A stretch of DNA of 64,000 nucleotides from Reyranella sp. (GTDB lineage Bacteria > Pseudomonadota > Alphaproteobacteria > Reyranellales > Reyranellaceae): NCBI RefSeq assembly GCF_017305915.1, contig NZ_JAFKJN010000007.1, forward strand, positions 124,001-188,000, in the 5' to 3' direction. Below, piece by piece: positions 52,349 to 60,752 of this stretch. The notes beneath the pieces were generated by a model, which saw only the letters and a list, made by a program, of their open reading frames with translations, did not search any database and had not been told where the DNA came from. A program made the translations under genes and the position numbers. Position 1 is the stretch's first letter. The number at the start of each line of letters is the position of its first letter.

Positions 52349-53544
52349 TAGCCAGAGGCATGGCATGGCTTGCGGTCCTGCTTTCGGCGGTGCCGGCGGG
52401 CGCCCAGGGCAAGCTCGACCCCGGTATCAGCGACACCGAGATCAAGCTCGGCCAGACGGCGCCCTATAGCGGCCCGCTGTCGGCCTACTCGACCTTCGGC
52501 CGCGCCTCGCTCGCCTATTTCGCCATGATCAACGAGCAGGGCGGGGTCGACGGCCGCAAGATCACGCTGGTGACCGCCGACGACGGCTTCAGCCCGCCCA
52601 AGACCGTGGAGCAGGTGCGCAGGCTCGTCGAAGCCGACGGTGTGTTCGCCCTGCATGCGCCGGTCGGCTCGGCGACCAACCTGTCGGTGCGCAAGTACCT
52701 CAACGACCGCAAGGTGCCGCAGCTCTGGCTGCAGAGCGGCGTCTCCAAGTTCAACGATCCCAAGAACTTTCCGTGGTCGCTGTCGGGCCTGCCGAACTAC
52801 GACACCGAGGTGCACGCCTTCGCCAAGCACATCCTGTCGGTTCGGCCCAACGGCAAGGTCGCGATCCTCTACCAGAACGACGATTTCGGTAAGGAGTATC
52901 TCGCGGGCCTGAAAGAAGGACTGGGCGCGCGAGCCAAGGACATGATGGTCGGCGAGCAGAGCTTCGAGGTGACCGATCCGACCGTCGAATCGCAGGTCAT
53001 CGCATTGCGCGGCAGTGGCGCCGACGTGCTGGTGATCGTGGCGACCCAGAAGCAGACGGTGCAGGCGCTGCGCAAGGCCCAGGATCTCGGATGGAAGCCG
53101 TTGCCCTTGGTTGCCTTCCCTGCCGCCTCGATCACCCGCACCTATGTGCCGGCCGGACTCGACGCCTCAACCGGCGCGGTGTCCTCGGCGGTCGCTGTCG
53201 ACCCGTCCGATCCCGACATGCAGTCCGATCCCGGCGTGCAGGCCTATGTTGCCTGGATGGACAAGTACTATCCCGCCGGCGACAAGTTCGACGGGCTGAA
53301 CGTCACCGCCTACTACGAGGGCGCGCTGATGGTCGAGGTGCTGAAGCGCTGCGGCCGGGCGGTCAGCCGCAAATGCGTGATGGACAAGGCCGCGAGCCTG
53401 AGCGACCTCTCGGTGCCGATGCTGCGGCCCGGCATCACCGTCGGCACCACGCCCGCCAACTACAATCTTTTCAAGAAGCTGCAGATGCTGACCTTCGACG
53501 GCAAGCATCTCGTTCCGACCGGACCGCCGATCGCGGCGGAATAG
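52345..53544 (+). CDS. ABC-type branched-chain amino acid/aromatic acid receptor
   Basis: A 399-residue periplasmic binding protein of the Leu/Ile/Val family (Peripla_BP_6). The Sec signal MAWLAVLLSAVPAGAQG is followed by GISDTEIKLGQTAPYSGPLS and FAMINEQGGVDGRKITLVTA, both typical openings, and by KVAILYQNDDFGKEYLAGLK in the second lobe. Members of this type linked to oxygenase genes often bind aromatic acids. The matching permeases and ATPases are not in the window, so it may use components encoded elsewhere. The start overlaps the HpaR-like gene (ATGA). Confidence 0.9.
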   Translation: MIARGMAWLAVLLSAVPAGAQGKLDPGISDTEIKLGQTAPYSGPLSAYSTFGRASLAYFAMINEQGGVDGRKITLVTADDGFSPPKTVEQVRRLVEADGVFALHAPVGSATNLSVRKYLNDRKVPQLWLQSGVSKFNDPKNFPWSLSGLPNYDTEVHAFAKHILSVRPNGKVAILYQNDDFGKEYLAGLKEGLGARAKDMMVGEQSFEVTDPTVESQVIALRGSGADVLVIVATQKQTVQALRKAQDLGWKPLPLVAFPAASITRTYVPAGLDASTGAVSSAVAVDPSDPDMQSDPGVQAYVAWMDKYYPAGDKFDGLNVTAYYEGALMVEVLKRCGRAVSRKCVMDKAASLSDLSVPMLRPGITVGTTPANYNLFKKLQMLTFDGKHLVPTGPPIAAE

Positions 53545-53580
53545 GTTCGGACGGGTATCCGGCGCGACGAGGCGGAAAGC

Positions 53581-53675
53581 TGTGGATAACCCGCCTCGGC
53601 GAGGCTCATTCTGGGCAATGGATCGCGACTCCCTCCCTGATTCCTTTGCTGAAAAATCGCGGCCATTGCCCAAAA
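53581..53675 (+). repeat. Dispersed inverted-repeat element with DnaA box, copy 2
   Basis: On the plus strand: DnaA box TGTGGATAA (53581-53589), 22 bases, TGGGCAATGGA (53612-53622), TTTGCTGA near 53645, and the inverted arm CCATTGCCCA ending at 53672. Order and spacing match the copy at 33088-33182 read on the opposite strand; the parts between the arms differ more than the arms. Confidence 0.75.
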
Positions 53676-54102
53676 TAGGCGTTTGCGCGACGAGCTGGCA
53701 GACTCCCGACGTTCATCCCGAGGCCGAGGGCGCAGCGATGCTTGCCGGACCTGCCTGCCGCATCTTTGACGAGTGCCAGGGGGAGTTGGCGCTGTTTGCG
53801 CAGCTTCCGCTACCCCTCCGCGGCGGCGGACACCGGCCGGTGCAGTTTTGCGCGGAGGCAGCGGGGGCGTGCGGGCAGGGTGGCAGGAAGGGCCGAAAAC
53901 CTTGGCGTGCCGGCACCCAAGCCCTGCCACGGAAGTGGCAGCCGGCGGCAGCAAGCAAGAAGGGAGAGGAGTCTTTTGAGGGGGAAGTCTCCGGAAACGT
54001 GGACTTTCGGCCGAAAACGTTTGTTTGCCAAAAGGTTGGCAGTCCAAGGGGGGTGGACGTTTGTGGACACCCTTATGGGTCCGGCCCTCGGCTAGGCTTG
54101 CC
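53676..54102. other. Intergenic region without a supportable gene
   Basis: About 430 bases between the DnaA-box repeat and the MarR operator. Open frames on both strands give only low-complexity Gly/Arg/Pro sequence with no family similarity. The composition is less GC-rich toward 53960-54070 (GAGTCTTTTGAGGGG, AACGTTTGTTTGCC), as expected of promoter DNA for the downstream operon. Confidence 0.5.
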
Positions 54103-54126
54103 AGATAGATGATTAGCGTCCTATCT
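54103..54126. promoter_or_regulatory. Candidate MarR operator
   Basis: AGATAG (54103-54108) and CTATCT (54121-54126) form an inverted repeat with a 12-base spacer, just upstream of the marR start at 54134. Position and symmetry suit autoregulation by the MarR protein. Confidence 0.5.
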
Positions 54127-54133
54127 TTTCGGC

Positions 54134-54616
54134 ATGCCCGACCGGCATACCGAATTCGGCCTCCTCGTCGCGCGCCTGTCGCGGCGGCTGCGGCAGGCCG
54201 TCGACGCGGAGATGCGCCTGATCGGCCTGACCGAGGCGACATGGCGGCCGCTGATCTATCTTCGCGCGCTGGGCGACGGCGTCCGTCAGAAGGAGCTGGC
54301 GACCGCGATGTCGATCGAGGGCCCGTCGCTGGTGCGTCTGCTCGACAGCCTGGAGCGACGCGGCTTCATCGAGCGCCGTGAGGACGAGAATGACCGCCGT
54401 GCCCGCGGCCTTTATCTCACTCGCGCCGGCCGCGAGCTGGCCGTGCGCGCGGCGCGCATCGGCAACGGTCTGCAGACTCGATTGATGGCTGCCGTGCCGG
54501 CCGCCGATCTCGACATCTGTGAGAGGGTGCTCGAAACCCTCGAACGTGAACTCGAAGAGCCGCAGCAAGCGGCCCCAATTGCGAGTGAAGACTCACCGAA
54601 ACGGAGGAAGCGATGA
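54134..54616 (+). CDS. MarR family transcriptional regulator
   Basis: A 160-residue MarR regulator of the SlyA/MexR-like type. The winged helix-turn-helix spans QKELATAMSIEGPSLVRLLD to SLERRGFIERREDENDRRAR in residues 52-92, with flanking dimerisation helices. Its stop overlaps the amidohydrolase start (ATGA), so it is the first gene of the following operon and probably represses it until a pathway acid binds. The likely operator is the inverted repeat ahead of it. Confidence 0.9.
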   Translation: MPDRHTEFGLLVARLSRRLRQAVDAEMRLIGLTEATWRPLIYLRALGDGVRQKELATAMSIEGPSLVRLLDSLERRGFIERREDENDRRARGLYLTRAGRELAVRAARIGNGLQTRLMAAVPAADLDICERVLETLERELEEPQQAAPIASEDSPKRRKR

Positions 54617-55809
54617 ACCAGATCGTCGTGAACGAGCCGAACCGCTGGCGTCTCGAATCGCCCGGCGCCCACTGGCCGCGCAGCGCCCGCCCCGATGCGG
54701 CGAAAAAGTACTTCATGGTGTCGGCCGACGGCCACGCCAACGAGCCGGCCAATCTCTGGGTCGAGCGCATCGACGCCAGGTACAAGGAGCGCCTGCCGCG
54801 GGTCATCACCGACAAGGACGGCGTGCAATGGCGGGTGAGCGAGGGCCATCGCCCCGACCGCCTGCGGCTTTCGACGCTGGAAGGCGAGGACATGGCGCGC
54901 AACAAGGCGGGCGCCGATCCGCTCGGCCGGCTCGCCGACCACGATCTCGACGGCATCGATGTCGAGCTGATCTTCCCCAACAAGGGCCTCGCGATGTGGG
55001 CGACTCCCGATCCGCAATTCGCCATGGCGCAATGCGCGGTCTGGAATACGTGGGCGTGGGAGCAGTTCGGCAATCACCAGGACCGCATGATCCCGGCCGG
55101 TGCGCTCGCCACCGCCGATCTCGAAGGCTCGATCGCCGAGGTGCAGCGGCTGGCCAAGCTCGGCTTCAAGTGCCTGACGCTGCCGTGCAAGCCGATCTGG
55201 GGCGCGCATGACAGCGGCCACGTGAACTACAATCTGCCGCACTTCGATCCGCTGTGGGCGGCGATCACCGACGCCAACCTGCCGATCACCTTCCACGTCT
55301 CGACCGGCCGCGATCCGCGGGCGGCGCGCGGCAATGGCGGCGCGGTGGTGAACTACGTCTCGCATTCGCTGTCGCCGACCATCGAGCCGGTGGCCAACCT
55401 CTGCGCCTCGGGTGTGCTCGAACGCTTCCCGACGCTGCGCTTCGCCACCATCGAGGCCGGCATCGGCTGGGTGCCGTGGCTGCTCGACGCGATGGACGAG
55501 GCCTACAAGAAGCATCACTTCTGGGTGCGGCCCAAGCTCAAGCACCTGCCCAGCGAGTACTACCGCATGCATGGCTTCTCCTCCTTCCAGGAAGACAGGG
55601 CCGGCCTCGACTTGTGCGAGAGCCATAACCTCACCGGCAACTTCATGTGGGCGAACGATTACCCGCACCACGAAGGCACCTGGCCGCATTCGGCGCAGGC
55701 GATCGAGCGGACCATGGGTCAGGTCTCTGACGCCACGCGCGCCAATATCCTCGGCCTCAACTGCGCGCGCTTCCTCGGGATCGACGTGCCGGCGAAGTAT
55801 CGCCAATGA
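54613..55809 (+). CDS. Amidohydrolase family protein (Amidohydro_2)
   Basis: A 398-residue TIM-barrel amidohydrolase of the PF04909 type. The opening MVSADGHANEPANLWVERID carries the first metal ligand pair replaced by DGH, ITFHVSTGRDP holds a central His, and the end FMWANDYPHHEGTWPHS has the catalytic Asp region NDYPH. Family members decarboxylate or hydrolyse aromatic and amide compounds, for example in aromatic-acid breakdown. It lies second in the operon with a MarR regulator, thiolase and OB-fold protein, overlapping both neighbours (ATGA). Confidence 0.88.
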   Translation: MNQIVVNEPNRWRLESPGAHWPRSARPDAAKKYFMVSADGHANEPANLWVERIDARYKERLPRVITDKDGVQWRVSEGHRPDRLRLSTLEGEDMARNKAGADPLGRLADHDLDGIDVELIFPNKGLAMWATPDPQFAMAQCAVWNTWAWEQFGNHQDRMIPAGALATADLEGSIAEVQRLAKLGFKCLTLPCKPIWGAHDSGHVNYNLPHFDPLWAAITDANLPITFHVSTGRDPRAARGNGGAVVNYVSHSLSPTIEPVANLCASGVLERFPTLRFATIEAGIGWVPWLLDAMDEAYKKHHFWVRPKLKHLPSEYYRMHGFSSFQEDRAGLDLCESHNLTGNFMWANDYPHHEGTWPHSAQAIERTMGQVSDATRANILGLNCARFLGIDVPAKYRQ

Positions 55810-56987
55810 GCGAACGGAGTCTCCGCGGCAAGGTCGCGGTCGCGGGCGTCGGCGAAACGACCTACTGGCGGCACGGCAAGGCGCCGCACTCGGAGTTCAA
55901 GCTGGCGCTGATGGCGATCCTCGCCGCCTGCGAGGATGCCGGCATCGATCCGCGCCGGATCGACGGCTTCGCCTCCTACTCCAACGACCGCAACGATCCG
56001 TCGCGGCTCGCCGCCGCGCTGGGCCTGCCGGCGCTGCGCTTCTCCAACATGAACTGGGGCGGCGGCGGCGGCGGAGGCTCGGCCGCCGTCGGCAATGCAG
56101 CCGCCGCTGTGGCCTGCGGCATGGCCGACTGCGTGGTGGTGTTCCGCGCGCTGGCGCAGGGACAGTTCCAGCGCTTCGGTGCCGCGCCGCCGGGCGGCAC
56201 CGCGTCGGGCGAGCCGGCGTTCAACGCGCCGTACGGCGTGATGTCGCCGGCGCAGCGCTACGCCATGCGGGCGATGCGCTTCCTGCACGAGAACAAGATC
56301 GCGCCCTCGGCGCAGCGGGCGATCGCGCTGGCCTCGTATCACCATGCGCAGGCCAATGCACGCGCGGTGATGCACGGCAAGCCGCTCACCGAGGAGGCCT
56401 ACGACAGCTCACGCTGGATCGTCGAGCCGTGGCGGCTGTTCGACTGCTGCCAGGAGAATGACGGCGCGGCGGCATTGATCATCGTGCCGGCCGAGCAGGC
56501 GAAGGACTTCAAGCACAAGCCCGCCTACCTGCTGGGCTCGTCGCAGGGTTCCGAGCATCGCAACGGTGCGCGCGTCCACAATGCGCCGCTCTATGCGACC
56601 TCGAGCTTCACCACGGTGGCGCCGCAGCTCTACGGCATGGCCAAGGTGAAGCCGTCGGACGTCGACGTGGTGCAGTCCTACGAGAACTTCACCGGCGGCG
56701 TGCTGATGAGCCTGGTCGAGCACGACTTCTTCAAGGCGGAGGAGGCGAACGACTTCCTCACGCCGGAGAACCTGATGGCGCCCAAGGGCAAGCTGCCGCT
56801 CAACACCTCGGGCGGCAACCTTGCCGAATGCTACATGCACGGGCTCGAGCTGCAGATCGAGGCGGTGCGCCAGTTGCGCGGGCAGTCGACGTCGCAGGTC
56901 AAGGACGTCGACGTGTCGATGGTGATCTCCGGCCCGATGGTGACGCCGGTATCGAGCATGATCCTGGGCTCGGAGGCGACGCTATGA
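55806..56987 (+). CDS. Thiolase-fold acetyltransferase/lipid-transfer-like protein
   Basis: A 393-residue thiolase-like protein of the SCP-x/acetyl-CoA acetyltransferase-like group. Typical elements are VAGVGETTYWRHG at the start, IDGFASYSNDRNDPSRLAAA, NMNWGGGGGGGSAAVGNAAA, and the C-terminal NTSGGNLAECYMHGLELQIE with the conserved GGN and Cys. These thiolase-like proteins usually pair with a DUF35 protein, as here, and act on acyl-CoA chains, for example in side-chain cleavage. The substrate is unknown. Start and end overlap the neighbouring genes. Confidence 0.9.
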   Translation: MSERSLRGKVAVAGVGETTYWRHGKAPHSEFKLALMAILAACEDAGIDPRRIDGFASYSNDRNDPSRLAAALGLPALRFSNMNWGGGGGGGSAAVGNAAAAVACGMADCVVVFRALAQGQFQRFGAAPPGGTASGEPAFNAPYGVMSPAQRYAMRAMRFLHENKIAPSAQRAIALASYHHAQANARAVMHGKPLTEEAYDSSRWIVEPWRLFDCCQENDGAAALIIVPAEQAKDFKHKPAYLLGSSQGSEHRNGARVHNAPLYATSSFTTVAPQLYGMAKVKPSDVDVVQSYENFTGGVLMSLVEHDFFKAEEANDFLTPENLMAPKGKLPLNTSGGNLAECYMHGLELQIEAVRQLRGQSTSQVKDVDVSMVISGPMVTPVSSMILGSEATL

Positions 56988-57418
56988 GCTACCTGCCGAA
57001 GGGATTGCCGTCGCCGGTGGCGGAGAATGACGGCGTCGACCAGCCATACTGGGCGGGCACGCGGCGCGGCGAGCTCAAGGTCCAGCGCTGCACCAAATGC
57101 GGCACCTTCCGCTGGGGGCCGGAGTGGATCTGCCACGAGTGCCTGTCGTTCGAAACAGACTGGCACACGGTGTCGGGCAAGGGCCGCATCTACAGCTGGG
57201 AGCGGCCGTGGCATCCGGTGCATCCGGCGCTCAAGGGCCATGGTCCCTATATCGTCGTGCTGGTCGAGCTGCCGGACGCCGGCAACGTCCGCATGCTCGG
57301 CAATCTGCTGGGCGATCCCCAGCAGGAGGTGACGATCGGCGCCGAGGTGCAGGCCGTGTTCGAGCCGCACGACGACGCGCAGCCGCCGTTCACTTTGGTG
57401 CAGTGGAAGGTGGTTTGA
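56984..57418 (+). CDS. DUF35 OB-fold protein with zinc ribbon
   Basis: A 144-residue partner of thiolase-like enzymes. A rubredoxin-like zinc ribbon with Cys36, Cys39, Cys50 and Cys53 (CTKCGTFRWGPEWICHEC) precedes an OB-fold (KGRIYSWERPWHPVHPALKG, then YIVVLVELPDAGNVRM). DUF35 proteins bind acyl-CoA and form complexes with thiolase-like proteins such as the one overlapping it upstream; together they form ketosteroid or acyl-CoA C-C lyase complexes in known cases. It ends the operon, just before a palindromic repeat. Confidence 0.92.
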   Translation: MSYLPKGLPSPVAENDGVDQPYWAGTRRGELKVQRCTKCGTFRWGPEWICHECLSFETDWHTVSGKGRIYSWERPWHPVHPALKGHGPYIVVLVELPDAGNVRMLGNLLGDPQQEVTIGAEVQAVFEPHDDAQPPFTLVQWKVV

Positions 57419-57423
57419 GAATA

Positions 57424-57483
57424 GATCCCTCGCTGCGCTCGGGATGACAAAAAACCGTGTCATCCCGAGCGTAGCGAGGGATC
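57424..57483. repeat. Palindromic repeat (TGTCATCCCGAGCG family)
   Basis: Arms of 26 bases, the right one beginning TGTCATCCCGAGCGTAGCGA, pair with one mismatch across AAAAACCG. Another member with the same core lies at 61525-61599. It separates the end of the OB-fold gene from a convergent receptor gene and may end both transcripts. Confidence 0.8.
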
Positions 57484-57488
57484 CATGG

Positions 57489-59093
57489 TCAGCCCCAATT
57501 GGATGCGCGGAAATCGACCACGAACGACTGGGCCGGACGCCATTTGTAGTCGCGGCGCTTGGCGGTGAAGGTCGCGTTCTGGTGGATCACGTTGTAGACG
57601 GGATCCTCGCGCTCGGTGACGATCAACATGCGCCGGAAGGTGTCGCGGCGCTTGCCGATGTCGGTGCTGTCCTGCAGTGCCGCCATCAGCTTGGGCATCT
57701 CGTCGTTCTCCCACTGGCCGGCCTCCCAGGTCTGGCCGCCCGGCGTGTAGGCCGAGAGCGAGGCCACCGGATCGTTGAACCATGACGAGTTCGAGTTCTC
57801 GCAGATGCCGCGGCCGGGGAAGCGCCCGAGGATCTGGCCCCAGTTCTCCTTCATCTCGATCGCGACGTTGAGGCCGACCGTCTTCCACTGCTCGACCATG
57901 ACCTGCGCTGTCTGCACCTGGTTGGTGTAGTAGTTGTTCAGCATCTGGTAGGGCACAGGCGCACCGTCGTAGCCCGCCTCCTTGAGCAGCCGGCGCGCCA
58001 GCGACGGGTCGTAGGCCGGCGGCGCCCAGTCGGCGAGCAGCATCGGCCCGAAGAAATCCCACTGCAGGCCCTTCGGCACCTTGGTGCGGCCGGCCCACAG
58101 CGCATCGACGATCGCCTGGCGGTCGACCGCATGGGTCATCGCCTGCCGCACCCGTGCATCCTTCAGCACCGGATGGTGCTTGTCGAAGATGGTGAGGCGG
58201 ATGTTCATGATCGGCCCGCCGACCACCTCCAGCTTCGGATTGGACTCGATCGAGGCGATCTGGTCCGGCGGCATGTCGCAGGCGAAGTCGAAATCGCCGG
58301 CGCGCAGGCCGTTCACCCGCGCCGCGACCTCGGGCACCTCGACGAAGCGCAGCCGCTTGATCGGCGGCCGGCTGCCCCAGTACGCGTCGAACGCCTCCAT
58401 GACCAGCTCGACGTCCGGCTTGTACTCGACGATACGATAGGGCCCGGTGCCGACCGGCTTGCGCGCCCAGTCGAGCCAGGTCGGCGCCTCGGCAAAGCCG
58501 CGCTGCGAGAAGACCACGCCGGTATTGCGGGTCAGCCGGCCCTCCAGCGTCGCGTCGGGCACCTTGTTGACGAAGCGCACGGTGTAGCTGTCGACGATCT
58601 CCATGCGCTCGAAGGCGGGGTAGGCGGCCATCGCGATCTTCGGCGCCTCGGGCGGCGGCACCTTGCCGGTCAGGCCGGGCGCGGTGTTGGTCCACATGCC
58701 GCGCGTGTCGACCGGGCTGCCGGTCCACATGCGCTCCGGCCCGAAGCTGAAGGCCACGTCCTCGGCGGTCATGCGGTCGCCGTTGTGGAAGCGGACGTTC
58801 TGGCGGAGCTTGAGTTCCAGCGTGCGGTCGTCGATGCGCCTGAAGCTCTCGGCGAGGCCGGGCTTGAGCGACAGGTCGCCGGTCCAGGCATGGTCGGTCA
58901 GGGTCTCGGCGAAGGTGTAGAAGATGCGCTGCCCGACATTGGACTGCTCGCGCATCGGCTCGAGCGTGTTGGAGGTGGTGATCCTCTGGACCGCGATGGT
59001 GAGGCTCGGGCGGTTGTCGGCCTGGCCGATCGCGAAGCGGGGCAAGGCGGCGGCGCCGGCGACGCCGAGCGCGAGGCGGCGGGACAACAACAT
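57489..59093 (-). CDS. ABC transporter substrate-binding protein, family 5 (peptide/nickel type)
   Basis: A 534-residue periplasmic receptor of the SBP_bac_5 family. A Tat-like signal LLSRRLALGVAGAAALPRFA opens it; then the usual blocks follow: FAETLTDHAWTGDLSLKPGL, LKLRQNVRFHNGDRMTAEDV, and KHHPVLKDARVRQAMTHAVD in the second domain. Such receptors feed Dpp/Opp-type permeases with peptides, or serve for other solutes; no permease genes are present here. The gene ends six bases from the palindromic repeat. AGGAGG precedes the ATG. Confidence 0.92.
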   Translation of the reverse strand: MLLSRRLALGVAGAAALPRFAIGQADNRPSLTIAVQRITTSNTLEPMREQSNVGQRIFYTFAETLTDHAWTGDLSLKPGLAESFRRIDDRTLELKLRQNVRFHNGDRMTAEDVAFSFGPERMWTGSPVDTRGMWTNTAPGLTGKVPPPEAPKIAMAAYPAFERMEIVDSYTVRFVNKVPDATLEGRLTRNTGVVFSQRGFAEAPTWLDWARKPVGTGPYRIVEYKPDVELVMEAFDAYWGSRPPIKRLRFVEVPEVAARVNGLRAGDFDFACDMPPDQIASIESNPKLEVVGGPIMNIRLTIFDKHHPVLKDARVRQAMTHAVDRQAIVDALWAGRTKVPKGLQWDFFGPMLLADWAPPAYDPSLARRLLKEAGYDGAPVPYQMLNNYYTNQVQTAQVMVEQWKTVGLNVAIEMKENWGQILGRFPGRGICENSNSSWFNDPVASLSAYTPGGQTWEAGQWENDEMPKLMAALQDSTDIGKRRDTFRRMLIVTEREDPVYNVIHQNATFTAKRRDYKWRPAQSFVVDFRASNWG

Positions 59094-59154
59094 CGCTTCC
59101 TCCTGCGAAGGAGGTCAGGCTAGCGGCGATCGATGACTGTCCGATGGCGCCGGG

Positions 59155-59760
59155 TCAGATTGCGTCGAGATAGGCCATCACCAGCCGCACCAGCTCGTCC
59201 TCGAAGCTCCTGCTCTTGAAGAACGGCTGCTCCTCCAGCACCGCGGCGCGGATGGCACCGATCAGCGCGCGCGACAGCACGAAGCGCTGCTCGGGTCCGA
59301 GCCGGGCGAAACCGTGCGGAGCGCCGGTTTGCGTCGCCATGAAAGCGGTCATCGGCGCCAGCATCTCCATCGCATTGCCTTGCAGCAGCACTGCCTGCAC
59401 GATCGCCTTGCGGGCGCGCTGGCGGCCGGCGAAGGCGTTGATGATCGCGCGCACCGTCGCCCGCACGCGCGCCTCGACCGAGGCCTGCGGATCGCCGCGC
59501 AATGCCGTCGCGACCGCCGCGAGCGTGGTCTTCAGTTCGCGCTCGGCGATGGCGCGCAAGAGCGCCTGCTTGTCGGCGAAGTACTGGTAGAGCGTGCCGA
59601 TGCTGACGCCCGCGCGCTCGGCCACGGCGTTGGTCGTGAAAGCCGCCAGCCCGCCCGCCTCCAAAAGCTGAGCCGAGGCCTCGAGGATCGCCGCCACGGT
59701 CTCCTCGGCGCGGCCTTGCCGGGGGATTCGTCTTTTGATTCCAACAGCTTGGGAATGCAT
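59155..59760 (-). CDS. TetR/AcrR family transcriptional regulator
   Basis: A 201-residue TetR regulator. The N-terminal helix-turn-helix is FTTNAVAERAGVSIGTLYQY and FADKQALL at residues 41-68, followed by a helical ligand domain. The open frame reaches far upstream, but the protein starts MHSQAVGIKRRIPRQGRAEE, typical for the class, and the promoter region with a palindrome lies just beyond. It is divergent from the sterol-desaturase-like gene 90 bp away, which it most likely represses. Confidence 0.88.
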   Translation of the reverse strand: MHSQAVGIKRRIPRQGRAEETVAAILEASAQLLEAGGLAAFTTNAVAERAGVSIGTLYQYFADKQALLRAIAERELKTTLAAVATALRGDPQASVEARVRATVRAIINAFAGRQRARKAIVQAVLLQGNAMEMLAPMTAFMATQTGAPHGFARLGPEQRFVLSRALIGAIRAAVLEEQPFFKSRSFEDELVRLVMAYLDAI

Positions 59761-59799
59761 CGCCACGCTGCCTCCGCTCGTCCGAAAGCGAGTACGAGA

Positions 59800-59818
59800 A
59801 TATGAGTAATACTCATAT
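59800..59818. promoter_or_regulatory. Candidate TetR operator
   Basis: ATATGAGT-AAT-ACTCATAT is a perfect 8-base inverted repeat in the 90-bp gap between the divergent tetR and desaturase genes, in an AT-rich patch (GAATATGAGTAATACTC). This is the usual arrangement for a TetR-family site controlling both directions. Confidence 0.65.
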
Positions 59819-59850
59819 ATTCGTCGGACGCAAGCGTTATGGAGGCCTCC

Positions 59851-60741
59851 ATGGATTCCCTCGCCAAGCTCTACATGGTGCTGTTTCCACTGGTGCTGGG
59901 CACCGCCCTGATCGAGGGCCTGTGGCAGAGCCGCACGCGCGTCGAAGGCTACGACTGGAAGGAGTGGGCGACGTCGCTCGGCGATGTCGCGGTGCGCAAG
60001 CTGCTCGCCTTCGCGCCGTTCGGCCTGGCCGCGCCGGTGTTCTTCTGGTTCTACGACCATCGCCTGTTCACGCTGTCGGTCGACACGGTCGGCGGCGTGC
60101 TGCTGCTCTTCATCGGCCTTGAGTTCGTCTACTACTGGTTCCATCGCGCCAGCCACACCGTGCGCTGGTTCTGGAACGCCCATTCGGTGCATCACTCGCC
60201 CAACCGCTTCACCCTGTCGGCCGCCTACCGGCTGGGCTGGCTGGGCAAGTTCACCGCCGCCAACCTCTTCTTCGCGCCGCTCGCGTTCCTGGGCTTCGAG
60301 CCGACGACCGTGCTGGTCGCGTTGCAGCTCAACCTGCTCTACCAGTTCTGGATCCATGCCGACTGGATCCCGAAGCTCGGCTGGCTGGAGGTCGTGCTGA
60401 ACACCCCGTCGGCCCATCGCGTCCACCACGCGCGCAATCCCGAGTACCTCGACGCCAACTATGGCGGCGTGCTGATCGTGTTCGACCGGCTCTTCGGCAC
60501 CTACATCGCCGAGCGTGACGACGCGCCGTGCCAATACGGGCTGGTGACGCCGGTCACCACCTACAATCCGCTGCGCATCAATGTCGACCCGTGGATCGGC
60601 CTGGCCAAGGACCTCGCGGGCGCTCGCTCGCTCGGCGAGGCCTGGATGTTCCTGTTCGGCCCGCCGGGTTGGCGGCCCGACGGCAAGGGCCTGACCACGA
60701 ACGAGCTGCGCGCCGGCGTCACTCGGGCAGCCATGACTTAA
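59851..60741 (+). CDS. Sterol desaturase/fatty acid hydroxylase family membrane protein
   Basis: A 296-residue di-iron membrane enzyme. Three histidine boxes are in the correct order: H98RASH102, H111SVHH115 and H189RVHH193, and several hydrophobic helices surround them (VFFWFYDHRLF, VLLLFIGLEFVYYWF). Members desaturate or hydroxylate fatty acids, sterols or other lipids; no sterol pathway is apparent here, so a fatty acid or alkyl-ether substrate is more likely. The ATG at 59851 was chosen because GGAGG is five bases before it; an ATG at 59839 is possible. Confidence 0.9.
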   Translation: MDSLAKLYMVLFPLVLGTALIEGLWQSRTRVEGYDWKEWATSLGDVAVRKLLAFAPFGLAAPVFFWFYDHRLFTLSVDTVGGVLLLFIGLEFVYYWFHRASHTVRWFWNAHSVHHSPNRFTLSAAYRLGWLGKFTAANLFFAPLAFLGFEPTTVLVALQLNLLYQFWIHADWIPKLGWLEVVLNTPSAHRVHHARNPEYLDANYGGVLIVFDRLFGTYIAERDDAPCQYGLVTPVTTYNPLRINVDPWIGLAKDLAGARSLGEAWMFLFGPPGWRPDGKGLTTNELRAGVTRAAMT

Positions 60742-60752
60742 TCTCCTTTGAG

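Noticed and set aside
47024..52366. A 1780-codon minus-strand open frame
   Set aside because: It lies opposite six well-supported plus-strand genes (AllA-like, molybdo-hydroxylase, two Rieske, MarR, receptor start) and its composition is that of a codon-position shadow.
53582..54112. A 176-codon plus-strand frame between the receptor and MarR genes
   Set aside because: Its first part translates the DnaA-box repeat and the rest is low-complexity Gly/Arg/Lys; no ribosome-binding site or family match.
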